From positions 1-64,000 of the forward strand of contig SYHD01000065.1 in assembly GCA_005799265.1 (NCBI GenBank): 64,000 bases of DNA, in the 5' to 3' direction. The first letter of the stretch is position 1, and the number at the start of each line of letters is the position of its first letter. The notes beneath the pieces are model-generated. The model did no database searches. It saw only the letters and a list, made by a program, of their open reading frames with translations, and was not told the origin of the DNA. This document shows positions 53,382 to 62,054 of the stretch, one piece after another. Source of the DNA: Planctomycetia bacterium (GTDB lineage: Bacteria; Planctomycetota; Planctomycetia; Gemmatales; Gemmataceae). The translations under genes were made by a program, and so were the position numbers.

Positions 53382-56300
53382 TTACCAGGCCAGGGGTTTC
53401 TGCCAGGCGTCTTTCAATTGCTGCAAGGTCAACCACACGATCCACTCTCCATTGGCGCCGGCGATGCGCAAACGCGGCTCCTTCACCGTTACGCCAATCT
53501 CGGCAACCGGCAACGGATGAAGCACGCGGCGAAATTGCTCGGCGTGTTCGGGACGCACTTCGACGAGAAAACGCGACGGCGACTCGGCGAAGAGATTGAC
53601 AACATCGGGATGACTCCCGCGTTTGCTGACATCCGCGCCGATGCCTCCGGCGAACGCCATCTCCGCGACGGCGACGGCCAGGCCGCCTTCCGACAGGTCG
53701 TGGCAACTGCGAACCATGCCGGTGCGGATCGCTTCATGGAGCTTGCTGAAGATCTCCGGCGCCGTCATGACATCGACCGGCGGAACACTGCTGCCGCTCT
53801 GACCCGTGACGATGTGATACAGGGATCCTCCCAGGTCAGACGTCGTGGTGCCGATCAGGTAGAGCACGCTGCCCGGATCCTTGAGGTCCATCGTCACACA
53901 CTTGCGGACATCCGGGACCTGACCCAGCGCGCTGATGAGCAGCGTCGGCGGAATGATGATGTGCCGGCCTTGCGCGTTGAATTCGTTGTTGAGGCTGTCC
54001 TTGCCCGAGATAAACGGCATCATGTAGGCGAGAGCGACATCGCGGCACGCCTCGGCCGCGCGGACGAGAGAACCGAGCACTTCAGGACGTTGCGTATTGC
54101 CCCAACAGAAGTTGTCGAGCAGGGCGATGCGGCGCGGGTCGGCGCCCACGGCGACGACGTTGCGCACCGCCTCATCGATGGCATGGGCGGCCATTCTGTA
54201 GGGATCAAGGTCGCCGAGGTTTGGATTGATGCCGCAGCCGAGCGCCAATCCCTTCCACGAACCGAGCACGGGGGTGATTACGGCCGCGTCGCTTGGGCCA
54301 TCGCGCGTGATGCCGACGAGCGGCTTGATGACGGAGCCGCCTTGTACCTCATGATCGTACTGGCGAATGATCCATTCCTTGCTGCAGACGTTGTAATGCG
54401 CGAGGATATTGAGTAGTACATCGCCCAAGCCCGCAGGCGAGCGCGGCATGTCCACGGAGGCGTGCAGCGAGTGGCCTGACCCCGCAGGCTCGTTACACTC
54501 GCCCGTGGGCTTGGGGATTAGGGCCTGCCTCACCACCGGCGGGCGGCCGTCATGCAGAAAGTGCATGTCAAGCTCGGCGACTTGATTGCCTTGATAAGTG
54601 AGCGCCAGTTTGCCCGTCGGCTCGAATGTGCCGATGATGGTCGCCTCGACGTCCTCGCTGACGCAGAGCCGTTCGAGCCGCTCCCAGCACACGGGAGGAA
54701 CGGCGAGGACCATGCGTTCCTGGGCCTCGGAGATCCAGATCTCGGTATAGGACAGCCCTTGATATTTGAGCGGCGCCTTGTCGAGTTCGACGCGGGCGCC
54801 GATCTTCTCGCCCATCTCACCTACCGCGGAGCTGAAGCCGCCGGCGCAGCAATCAGTGATGGCGCGATAGAGTTCCTGATCACGAGCCTGCATGAGTACG
54901 TCGAGCACTTTTTTCTCGGTGATGGCGTTGCCGATCTGCACGGCGCCGCCGGAGACCTTTTCCGATTCCGTGGTCAACTCGATAGAGGAAAACGTCGCGC
55001 CGTGAATACCATCGCGTCCCGTGCGCCCGCCGACGGCGACGATGAGATCGCCTGGCTGGGCGGCCTTGAACGCCTTGTCGACGGGAAGCAAGCCGACCGT
55101 GCCGCAGTAGACGAGTGGATTGCCGAGATAGCGCGGATCGAAACAGACCGCGCCGTTCACGGTGGGGATGCCCATGCGATTGCCGTAATCGCGCACGCCG
55201 GCGACTACGCCCTTCATCACCTTCTTCGGATGCAGGACGCCCTGTGGCAGCGATTCGGAAGGCGTATCGGGCGGTGCGAAGCAAAAGACATCGGTGTTGC
55301 AGATTGGTTTCGCGCCCAGGCCGGTCCCGAGCGCATCGCGAATAACGCCCCCCAGGCCGGTGTTGGCGCCGCCATATGGCTCGATGGCCGAGGGGTGGTT
55401 GTGGGTTTCGACCTTGAAACAGACGTGAAAATTTTCATCGAACGTGACGATACCGGCATTATCGGCGAAGACGCTGACGCACCAGTCGTCGGGTCCAAGC
55501 CGTTTACGAATCTCCTCGGTCGCGCCGAAGATCGTCTCTTTGAGTAGGTTGTTGTAGCGCACCGGCTCCCCTCGCCCCTCGGGGGAGAGGCTAACATTTC
55601 CTCCCCTCTCCCCCGGTACTCCGGGGGAGAGGGGTTGGGGGTGAGGGGGCGAGGCATTCAGCGGCGTCGCACCACATTCATCAATTCGAGGCTGAGTTCC
55701 CTGTTGCTCCGACCCCCTCACCCCCGGCCCCTCTCCCCCTGAGTACAGGGGGAGAGGGGGGAGATACTCGATGATGCCCTTGAGGGTCTTGTGCGAGCAA
55801 TGTTCCGACCAGGTTTGCGCGATTGTCTCCAACTCGACGTCGGTAGGCTCGCGGTCTTGTGCGCGGAAGTGCTGCTGGATCGTTTTCATTTCGTCGAGGC
55901 TGAGCGAGAGCTGGCCGTCCTTGCTGAGCTTGACAAGCTCTGCGTCGCCGAGGTTGCGGATAGGCACTACGATGCGCTCGAACGCATAACGATGGCCTAG
56001 GCCGAGCGTCGCCTCGGAGATGGCGTGGTTAATGACTCGCTCGATTGCCTCATTGCACAGGACTTTACGGAACATCGCTTCGGCGTCGAAAGGCTTGCCG
56101 GTCCAGGCGTAGCGGCGGAAAGTCAGCGCGGTCTCTACGGGAATACCAAGCTGTCTAGCAGTCTGAACAACGCTCATGGCGACGGGATCCGTGACGCCCG
56201 GCTTCAGGAGTACGGTCGCGGCGCCGGCGCACTCGATCTCGCCGCGCTCATTGGCGCCGTGTATGACGCTCTTCTCGGCGACGGGATCGCCGAGCAACTC

Positions 56301-56495
56301 GCGCGTCAACTGCTCGACGTGCTCCTGTGTGAGCTCGCCTTGCAGGAGGAACCCGCGTGAGGCTTGGGCGACGACCTCGATGCCGCCAGCCAACGTCCGG
56401 CCAGGACCGGCGTGCGTCAGCAGATCGTACTCCTCGGCGATCCGGTCGCGTTCGGCGTCATGGCCCAGCGGAAACACTTCAACTTGCCAGAGCAT
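53382..56495 (-). CDS. purL: Phosphoribosylformylglycinamidine synthase PurL with N-terminal PurS-like halves
   Basis: 1037 residues, between the short PurL (~740) and the fused PurL-PurQ (~1300). It has no C-terminal glutaminase domain, so a separate PurQ is needed. Residues 1-150 look like two PurS-like halves (VEVFPLGHDAERDRIAEEY, then VLLKPGVTDPVAMSVVQTARQLG). Catalytic part: WSEHCSHKTLKG, FKVETHNHPSAIEPYGGANTGLGGVIRD, GRTGRDGIHGATFSS and ITDCCAGGFSSAVGEMGEKIGA. Between HCSHKTLKGIIEY and NNLLKETIFGAT there is an unexpected ~75-residue insertion made of three in-frame palindromic elements plus spacers. FGAM synthase catalyses the fourth step of purine synthesis. The gene overlaps tyrA by 17 bases. 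Confidence 0.92.
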   Translation of the reverse strand: MLWQVEVFPLGHDAERDRIAEEYDLLTHAGPGRTLAGGIEVVAQASRGFLLQGELTQEHVEQLTRELLGDPVAEKSVIHGANERGEIECAGAATVLLKPGVTDPVAMSVVQTARQLGIPVETALTFRRYAWTGKPFDAEAMFRKVLCNEAIERVINHAISEATLGLGHRYAFERIVVPIRNLGDAELVKLSKDGQLSLSLDEMKTIQQHFRAQDREPTDVELETIAQTWSEHCSHKTLKGIIEYLPPLPLYSGGEGPGVRGSEQQGTQPRIDECGATPLNASPPHPQPLSPGVPGERGGNVSLSPEGRGEPVRYNNLLKETIFGATEEIRKRLGPDDWCVSVFADNAGIVTFDENFHVCFKVETHNHPSAIEPYGGANTGLGGVIRDALGTGLGAKPICNTDVFCFAPPDTPSESLPQGVLHPKKVMKGVVAGVRDYGNRMGIPTVNGAVCFDPRYLGNPLVYCGTVGLLPVDKAFKAAQPGDLIVAVGGRTGRDGIHGATFSSIELTTESEKVSGGAVQIGNAITEKKVLDVLMQARDQELYRAITDCCAGGFSSAVGEMGEKIGARVELDKAPLKYQGLSYTEIWISEAQERMVLAVPPVCWERLERLCVSEDVEATIIGTFEPTGKLALTYQGNQVAELDMHFLHDGRPPVVRQALIPKPTGECNEPAGSGHSLHASVDMPRSPAGLGDVLLNILAHYNVCSKEWIIRQYDHEVQGGSVIKPLVGITRDGPSDAAVITPVLGSWKGLALGCGINPNLGDLDPYRMAAHAIDEAVRNVVAVGADPRRIALLDNFCWGNTQRPEVLGSLVRAAEACRDVALAYMMPFISGKDSLNNEFNAQGRHIIIPPTLLISALGQVPDVRKCVTMDLKDPGSVLYLIGTTTSDLGGSLYHIVTGQSGSSVPPVDVMTAPEIFSKLHEAIRTGMVRSCHDLSEGGLAVAVAEMAFAGGIGADVSKRGSHPDVVNLFAESPSRFLVEVRPEHAEQFRRVLHPLPVAEIGVTVKEPRLRIAGANGEWIVWLTLQQLKDAWQKPLAW
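55566..55764. repeat. Cluster of three in-frame C-rich palindromic elements inside purL
   Basis: Element A (55566-55590, CTCCCCTCGCCCCTCGGGGG...), element B (55600-55648, CTCCCCTCTCCCCCGGTACT hairpin followed by GGGGTTGGGGGTGAG) and element C (55711-55764, CCCCTCACCCCCGGCCCCTC followed by a stem around TGAGTACA). B and C are in opposite orientation, separated by ~60 bases. All are translated without stops as PPLPLYSGGEGPGVRG..., PPHPQPLSPGVPGERGG and LSPEGRGEP. Confidence 0.92.
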
Positions 56496-57321
56496 CGCGC
56501 ATCCTCTTGCCTTGGGTCAACAGTTGGTCGATCATGGAAGCATCGCCCGACACAAGCGCCTGCCGAAACGCGCACAATCGATCTTCGAGCTGGTCGAGCG
56601 CGGCGAGAACGGCAGCGCGATTGTGCTCGAAGATCGGTGTCCACAGCGTGGGATCGCCGCCCGCGATACGGGTGGTGTCACGGAAGCCCGTGGCGGCCAA
56701 CTCGGTCCAATCGCTCGACAGTATCCCGGCAAGTGCGGCCGCCAGCAGATGCGGCAGATGGCTCGTCATCGCGAGGGCGCGATCGTGCTCCACGGGCGTC
56801 ATCAGGCGGACACGTGATCCGAGCGCCTGCCAGAATGCGCTCACACGCTGGAGGGCGTCGGCCGAGGTCTTGTCGGTCGGCGTCAACACGGTCCAACGAT
56901 TGACGAATAAATCCGCGTGCGCATGTTCAACGCCTTTTTTTTCCGAGCCGGCCAGCGGATGGCCGCCGACGAATTGGACGTGCGCCGGTAAACGGGCCGC
57001 GATAGCCTGCACGATGGCGCCCTTCGTGCTGCCCGCGTCGGTAATCAATGCACCCGCCTGGCAAGACGCGGCTGCGTCGAGAATTTGCTCGGCAATGCGA
57101 TCGACCGGCGTCGCGAATACAACCAGATCCGCCGTCCGTACCCCTGCCGCGAGATCAAGGACGGACTCGTCAATCGCGCCGAGTCTGCGCGCCTCTTCGA
57201 GCCTGCCAAGGTCGCGTCCGACGCCAACGACGCGCCGGACAATGCCACGTTTTTTCGCGGCCAGGCCAATGGCGCCGCCAATCAAGCCGACGCCGACGAT
57301 CGTGAGGTTTTGCAACAGCAT
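56479..57321 (-). CDS. tyrA: Prephenate dehydrogenase
   Basis: About 280 residues from the ATG at 57321; the track start is 63 bases earlier. The N-terminal Rossmann motif is LTIVGVGLIGGAIGLAAKKRG, followed by VVGVGRD, VVFATPV, DAGSTKGAIV and the family signature FVGGHPLAGSEKKGVEHA. The C-terminal helical domain has MTSHLPHLLAAALAG. It converts prephenate to 4-hydroxyphenylpyruvate in tyrosine synthesis. No chorismate mutase domain is fused. The 3' end overlaps purL by 17 bases, so the two are cotranscribed although their pathways differ. Confidence 0.92.
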   Translation of the reverse strand: MLLQNLTIVGVGLIGGAIGLAAKKRGIVRRVVGVGRDLGRLEEARRLGAIDESVLDLAAGVRTADLVVFATPVDRIAEQILDAAASCQAGALITDAGSTKGAIVQAIAARLPAHVQFVGGHPLAGSEKKGVEHAHADLFVNRWTVLTPTDKTSADALQRVSAFWQALGSRVRLMTPVEHDRALAMTSHLPHLLAAALAGILSSDWTELAATGFRDTTRIAGGDPTLWTPIFEHNRAAVLAALDQLEDRLCAFRQALVSGDASMIDQLLTQGKRMRDALAS

Positions 57322-57426
57322 CCGCGCTAGACCAAAATCGAGAAAAGTCCCTGAAGAGATTTTATAAGAATTGGCGAGAGGCATGACTCGCGTATGCCCG
57401 CCGCGACGATTCGTGGGCCGAGCGTT

Positions 57427-58029
57427 TCAATTGTGCCACAGATTCAGGATGATGACGCCCAGGGCCAAGCCGAGCTGCGCGCCGGCGCCAGACAGGCCGA
57501 TGACCGCCAGCCGACCATGATCGCCGCGCAGCCGGATCGCCCCGATCGCGTGACCCAGGCCGAAGATGCCGGGCACGAAGCTGCCGAGGAAACACAGGTA
57601 GGTCAAAAAGACGAGAATGGGTTTCACTTGACCCGCTTGGCCGAACGTCGCCAACGGCCCGAGAGTCAAGAGCAGCATCATCCACGCCGAGAGCCCGAGG
57701 ATTACGCTCACCCACGCTTGACGCGATTGCGTCTGCGCTTCTTGCGGACTTGGTTCGTCGGCGGCAATGGAGTTGTCAATGCACAGCGGGCAGACGGTTT
57801 CCTCGTGCCAGCGCGTCTTGCACGATTGGCACACCGGCTTTTCGCAGCGGATGCAGCGCGCGACCGCCGCGGTCTCCGGGTGCTGCTGGCACGGGCCGTG
57901 GTCCTGCTCCGGATTCTTGCGGCGCTTGGTCGGATCCTCATAGAGAGGCATGCGGCACTTCGGACAGCGCGCGCCGATCTTTTCGGGCGGCTGACGAAAG
58001 ACGCGGTAACAAAAAGGGCATTCGATCAT
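57427..58029 (-). CDS. Zinc-ribbon / B-box-like membrane protein
   Basis: About 200 residues from the ATG at 58029. An N-terminal zinc ribbon (IECPFCYRVF ... ARCPKCRMPLY) is followed by a B-box-like set CQQHPETAAVARCIRCEKPVCQSC...CPLC. The rest has three or four hydrophobic helices (VSVILGLSAWMMLLLTLGPLATF, PILVFLTYLCFLGSFVPGIFGLGHAIGAI, LGLALGVIILNLW). It is the last in a run of three related minus-strand genes. Function unknown. Confidence 0.7.
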   Translation of the reverse strand: MIECPFCYRVFRQPPEKIGARCPKCRMPLYEDPTKRRKNPEQDHGPCQQHPETAAVARCIRCEKPVCQSCKTRWHEETVCPLCIDNSIAADEPSPQEAQTQSRQAWVSVILGLSAWMMLLLTLGPLATFGQAGQVKPILVFLTYLCFLGSFVPGIFGLGHAIGAIRLRGDHGRLAVIGLSGAGAQLGLALGVIILNLWHN

Positions 58030-58044
58030 GGCTGTGTCCAATAT

Positions 58045-58071
58045 TCCCCTCTCCTCCTGGGAGAGAGGAGA
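58045..58071. repeat. Short palindrome of the CCCCTCTCC family between zinc-ribbon genes
   Basis: TTCCCCTCTCCTCCTGGGAGAGAGGAGAT, the bare hairpin of the C-rich family, in the 48-base gap between two minus-strand genes. Confidence 0.7.
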
Positions 58072-58077
58072 TAGGCA

Positions 58078-58842
58078 TCAAGCGATGCGGTTCGCGTACA
58101 TTTGCAAGAGCAGCATGAGCACGCACGACAGACCCGCCGTGGCGACGCCCGTGACGGCCATCCACTGCCCGCCCCCCTTGCGCTCTCGCTCCGCCTCACG
58201 CAGCGCCCACACCGCGAGGCCCAGCGCCAGAAACTGCGGCAAGAGCGACAGCCAGGCCAGCACGCGCATGTGGCCGCTGGCGGGCGAGGCGAGCAACAAA
58301 CACATCATCAGCGGCCCCGCGATCAACGTGATGATCACGCTGGCACTGGCCATGGATGACGCCGCAGCCGGCAATTCTTCGCGCCGCGCACGGAAGTTCT
58401 TGCACGCCGCGCACGACAGCACGCCTTGAAACTTGACCAGACAGTCGGCGCAGAAATTTTCTTCACAGTCGGCGCACGTCCCCACGCGCGGCCGGCGCTG
58501 GTGGTTGAAGCAGAATTCGGGATCGCGTTTCTCGGAGCGGCCGCGGCGGTAGTTGCGTTCGTCGTCCTCCAGCGCGGGCGGCGGCGCTGGATAATTGCTG
58601 GCCTTTCTGGGGGGCTCGGCCGACGGCGGCGCGTGCGTTCCCTTGACGGGTTCGAATTGAATCGGCGCGAGATCGGGCCCCTTCGGTGCGGCCATCGCCG
58701 TTGGTGCGACCATTGGCTCGGCGGTCGTGCTCTCCCACGGAATCGTGTTGCCGTGGCCGCAGTCGCAGAAGATCATCGTGCCCGCCGAACTCTCGGGCCG
58801 ACCGTGCGTCTTGCCGCATTTATTGCAAGGGAACCAGATCAT
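58078..58842 (-). CDS. Zinc-ribbon / B-box-like membrane protein
   Basis: About 254 residues from the ATG at 58842 (GGGAG 6 bases upstream); the track ORF starts inside a repeat. The N-terminus is a zinc ribbon (FPCNKCGKTHG ... MIFCDCGHGN). A disordered proline-rich linker follows (residues 45-115). Then a B-box-like region FCFNHQRRPRVGTCADCEENFCADCLVKFQGVLSCAACKNF, and four hydrophobic segments at the end (VIITLIAGPLMMCLLLA, VLAWLSLLPQFLALGLAVWAL, AVTGVATAGLSCVLMLLLQM). It shares its layout with the neighbour downstream. Confidence 0.7.
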   Translation of the reverse strand: MIWFPCNKCGKTHGRPESSAGTMIFCDCGHGNTIPWESTTAEPMVAPTAMAAPKGPDLAPIQFEPVKGTHAPPSAEPPRKASNYPAPPPALEDDERNYRRGRSEKRDPEFCFNHQRRPRVGTCADCEENFCADCLVKFQGVLSCAACKNFRARREELPAAASSMASASVIITLIAGPLMMCLLLASPASGHMRVLAWLSLLPQFLALGLAVWALREAERERKGGGQWMAVTGVATAGLSCVLMLLLQMYANRIA

Positions 58843-58852
58843 GCCCATCTCC

Positions 58853-58993
58853 CTCGTTCCCACGCTCCGCGTGGGAACGCACGTTCGGACGCTCTGCGTC
58901 CCGTCTTCTCCCAAGCACGTCATTGACTGCGTGCGCTTCGCGCTCGACGCGGAGCGTCCTGACTTGCGTTCCCACGCAGAGCGTGGGAACGAG
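58853..58993. repeat. Composite element: two CGTTCCCACGC hairpins in a long inverted repeat
   Basis: Each end holds a hairpin (CGTTCCCACGCTCCGCGTGGGAACG at left, CGTTCCCACGCAGAGCGTGGGAACG at right). The whole ends, about 48 bases each, are near-perfect reverse complements, with a ~45-base unique centre. This looks like a small MITE-like unit or two head-to-head repeats. It sits between two minus-strand genes. Confidence 0.9.
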
Positions 58994-58998
58994 AAATC

Positions 58999-59940
58999 TT
59001 ATTTGATTTCAACCGTCTTGAATGCCTCGCGAATATCGTTTTCCACGCGATGGAAGCGCGAACTCGGCGCGCCCCCCGCCATCACGACGAGCTTTACGTC
59101 TCCCACGACCTTCCAGCGAATGAGGAAGCGGCGGTTGTGCCCATTCAGGCGCATGTCCAGAAAGAACTCCTGCTCCTTGGCGCCGTCGATCTTGTTGAGT
59201 CCGGATACCTCGCCTTTCGCTCCACCAAACGCCGCCGTTCCCAGGCGGCCGATAATGTGCACGAGTTCTGACTTGTGGAATCGTTCAAGGGCTTTTTCTT
59301 GGCGTGCCTCGGCCGACTCGTCATTGAGAATGTCGATGGCGATGTTCTGGCAAGCGATGAAGGCGTCTTGCGGAATGTGGATCGCGATCAAATCATCCGG
59401 GGTGAATGGCGTCTGATTCGCGTTTGGGGACGTGTACTGCCGCCAGCCAAGGGGAACCTTGATCGAGATGTTGTCCTTGAAGGCCGCGTTGGCTTGGATT
59501 CTGCCTCCGTCCGGCACGTTGGATCGCGAGGCATAGGCGAGCCAGCGCAGATACTCATCCACGTTGAGCGTCAACACAGGCCAGCTGAAGGTGAGCAGCG
59601 TGAAAAACGTGAAAAACGCGCCCACGAGGATACCGGCCCGCGCCAGACCAACGCCCGCCAACTTGCTCGGCTGCCGGGCGATTTGCCGCAGCGCGACGAC
59701 GCCCAGCACAATGCCCGCAATGGTGCCGACGATCGTGAACGCGCCGACCAGCGCGAACGTCAGGCTCATCACGGCCAGACCGCTCGTACGCTGATGGCTC
59801 GGCATATCCAGCGGCGGGGGCGTCATGGGCGCCTTCATCGGCAGGGGACGCTGGCAGTCTGGGCAGAGGATTTCTTTGCCGAGGAATTTCTCGTCAATCT
59901 CTAGACGAGAGCCGCATTGACACGTTATGGATAATGGCAT
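58999..59940 (-). CDS. Zinc-ribbon, DUF4190-like membrane protein with extra domain
   Basis: About 313 residues from the ATG at 59940 (AAAGGG 7 bases upstream). Zinc ribbon SITCQCGSRLEI ... ILCPDCQRPLPM, then a DUF4190-like helix pair (GLAVMSLTFALVGAFTIVGTIAGIVLGVVAL, AGILVGAFFTFFTLLTFSW). The C-terminal ~170 residues form a soluble domain (IKVPLGWRQYTSP, FLIRWKVVGDVKLVVMAGG), probably outside the membrane. That domain's layout (KVPxGWxxY ... VKSF/VKTVE) recalls the partial protein at 63535-63999. Function unknown. Confidence 0.7.
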   Translation of the reverse strand: MPLSITCQCGSRLEIDEKFLGKEILCPDCQRPLPMKAPMTPPPLDMPSHQRTSGLAVMSLTFALVGAFTIVGTIAGIVLGVVALRQIARQPSKLAGVGLARAGILVGAFFTFFTLLTFSWPVLTLNVDEYLRWLAYASRSNVPDGGRIQANAAFKDNISIKVPLGWRQYTSPNANQTPFTPDDLIAIHIPQDAFIACQNIAIDILNDESAEARQEKALERFHKSELVHIIGRLGTAAFGGAKGEVSGLNKIDGAKEQEFFLDMRLNGHNRRFLIRWKVVGDVKLVVMAGGAPSSRFHRVENDIREAFKTVEIK

Positions 59941-60082
59941 ACCCACGCCCTTTGGGGTTACGCTCTGGCCTCACGATGCCATTACCATTGTAACCGGGAA
60001 AAGCGGGCAAGGCAAAACAGGAATTCTCGCTACGAGTCGTTTGGCGGTTTACCCAGGAGTTTTCCAACGCCCGATCTGGCGT

Positions 60083-60137
60083 TAGCCGGACGCGCAAGCG
60101 ACGGATGCCACCTCCGTCGCTTGCGCGTCCGGCTAAC
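60083..60137. repeat. REP-like palindrome, family 1
   Basis: TTAGCCGGACGCGCAAGCGACGG and CGTCGCTTGCGCGTCCGGCTAA around a ~9-base loop, essentially the same as the copy at 31791-31848. It lies between the ccsA stop and the next minus-strand gene start. Confidence 0.93.
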
Positions 60138-60161
60138 ACGCGTGCCCGCATTTTCCGCGGT

Positions 60162-62054
60162 CTACGCCAGCTTCGGCTTCGCTTTCTTCGACTGCGGCGG
60201 CGTTCCAGCCGCAATGGAAGTGGCCGCGGCAAGCGTCGCGGGCGTGCTGGGCCCGGGACCGCCAGAAGGCCCGGTCATGGTGCTCAGCGGACGGAAGCTC
60301 TGCCAATATTTCAGCGGCATGCAGCCCAGACCCGCGATCGCCGCGAAGCCCAGATCGATCATGACCAGCGTCGCCATCGCGCCGTCACGACGTCCATACG
60401 AGTGCAAACCATAGCCCAGGAAGTTCGTGCCGAACCAAGACCAAGAGGTGACGATGATCCCCAAAACGCTCAAAACGGCGATGCCGCGATGCTTGACAAG
60501 ACCGCCCCAGCGCGAGTGCAGAATCATGGCGATCCAGATTACGATAAGCAAGGCGCCGTTTTCCTTGGGATCCCAGCCCCAGAAGCGGCCCCACGAGTAG
60601 TCGGCCCACAGGCCGCCCAGCACCGTGCCGACGAAGCTCAGGAACATGCCCGTGCACAGAACGCCGTAGGTCATGCGCGTGAGAGTCGCCGAGCCTTCCT
60701 TGCGCAGCATGTTCGTGAAAATTCCCAGGAGGATATACGCGATGCCCATGAACCCGGCCACGAACGTCGTCGTGTAGCCGAGCGTGATGCAGGTGACGTG
60801 AGTTGCCAGCCAGAAATTGGTGTCGAGCACCGCGACGAGCATTTCCATGGTGTCGCCGTCGAGGCTGAGAATATGGGCGATGATCAAGGTGCAAAATCCG
60901 GTCACGGAACCGACCACGACCGCGATGCCATTCTGGTAGATCCACTCGATGGCCAGGCACGCCGCCACGCAGCCCCAGCCGATGAAGATCGCCGACGAAT
61001 AAAGATTCGTCACCGGCGCCCGGCCTTGCAGATACATGCGGATGAGGATGGCGGCCGTATGAACCAGGAAGACTACTCCCATCGACGCGAAAGCGGCCTC
61101 GCGAATCGGCTTCGACCAGGAGGCGATCAACCAGGAGAGACAGCCGCCGATCGCGATGAACACGTAGAGACCCAGGCAATGGTAGAACGGCGCGAATTCA
61201 TTGAAAAAGACTTCGAGATTGATCGCTCTCATTATCGAAGGCTTCTGCTTCTCGAGCGCGGTCAGATGTTTGGCGAGGATGTCGTTGAACTCCGCTTTCT
61301 CGCCGGCGTCATACTTGCGCAGCAGTTCGAGGTAGACGCGCGCGGTTTCGGTTTCGTCCGCCTCGCCCGTCTTGATTTTCTGAATGTGCTCGGCGATGCC
61401 GATTCGGAACGGCTTCCAGGTATCGCCTCCGTTTTCGTCGGGAACGACGAGCGGTGCGAAATGGCTCGATAGTTCCATGGCGATGTGCAGGTGCCCCGCG
61501 AGTTCCATCACTTTCGAGTCGACCAGAGAGCGGTCCTTCCCCTCGAGTCTGCCGATTCGTTTGGATTCCGCCTCGAGAAAGCCGATATTTTCGTTGTTTC
61601 CGTTGATTTCGTTGATCGAATAACGCAGACCGTCGCGCCATTTTAGGTTGAGCGTACGCACCAGTTCTTCGTTCTCGATACGGAACACCTTGTAATCCCA
61701 GGCGGGATGATTGGCGGCCCCAGTCGGGAACATCGACTTCATGAACGAGTCCTGCGACGCCGGGCTGGTCATCACGTCAAGCAGCCACTTGTTGGCGGAG
61801 TGATACGTCCCGCGATCGGGATCGTAATAAGCCTGGCGATGAGCGATGATCATCAGGTTGGTGCGCGCGACAGTGTCCATCGGCTTGTAGCGTCCTTTCT
61901 CCAGGACGGGGAATCGGCCGAAGTCGTGAAAGTTGAATTCGCCGCGCGCGGCGCGCTGAGGCATCATCCGGTAGCCGAAGTAGAGGACCGTGAGGCCCAC
62001 CGCGAACCACGGAAGGTAACGGTAAAGAACATCGATGATTTTCTGATTGCTCAT
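60162..62054 (-). CDS. ccsA: Cytochrome c biogenesis protein CcsA, long N-terminus
   Basis: A 630-residue protein. The C-terminal ~300 residues are CcsA: the tryptophan-rich WWD motif GGLWADYSWGRFWGWDPKENGAL, flanked by helices with conserved histidines (TNFWLATHVTCITLGY, LHSRWGGLVKHRGIAVLSV). The first ~300 residues (one N-terminal helix, then a long soluble part with MDTVARTNLMIIAHRQAYY) are an extension not found in short CcsA. System II cytochrome c assembly: CcsA with ResB delivers haem to apocytochromes outside the membrane. The start overlaps the resB stop (ATGA). Confidence 0.9.
   Translation of the reverse strand: MSNQKIIDVLYRYLPWFAVGLTVLYFGYRMMPQRAARGEFNFHDFGRFPVLEKGRYKPMDTVARTNLMIIAHRQAYYDPDRGTYHSANKWLLDVMTSPASQDSFMKSMFPTGAANHPAWDYKVFRIENEELVRTLNLKWRDGLRYSINEINGNNENIGFLEAESKRIGRLEGKDRSLVDSKVMELAGHLHIAMELSSHFAPLVVPDENGGDTWKPFRIGIAEHIQKIKTGEADETETARVYLELLRKYDAGEKAEFNDILAKHLTALEKQKPSIMRAINLEVFFNEFAPFYHCLGLYVFIAIGGCLSWLIASWSKPIREAAFASMGVVFLVHTAAILIRMYLQGRAPVTNLYSSAIFIGWGCVAACLAIEWIYQNGIAVVVGSVTGFCTLIIAHILSLDGDTMEMLVAVLDTNFWLATHVTCITLGYTTTFVAGFMGIAYILLGIFTNMLRKEGSATLTRMTYGVLCTGMFLSFVGTVLGGLWADYSWGRFWGWDPKENGALLIVIWIAMILHSRWGGLVKHRGIAVLSVLGIIVTSWSWFGTNFLGYGLHSYGRRDGAMATLVMIDLGFAAIAGLGCMPLKYWQSFRPLSTMTGPSGGPGPSTPATLAAATSIAAGTPPQSKKAKPKLA

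Noticed and set aside
60105-61472. 455-residue plus-strand ORF opposite ccsA
   Set aside because: Shadow; starts inside a palindrome and is extremely charged.
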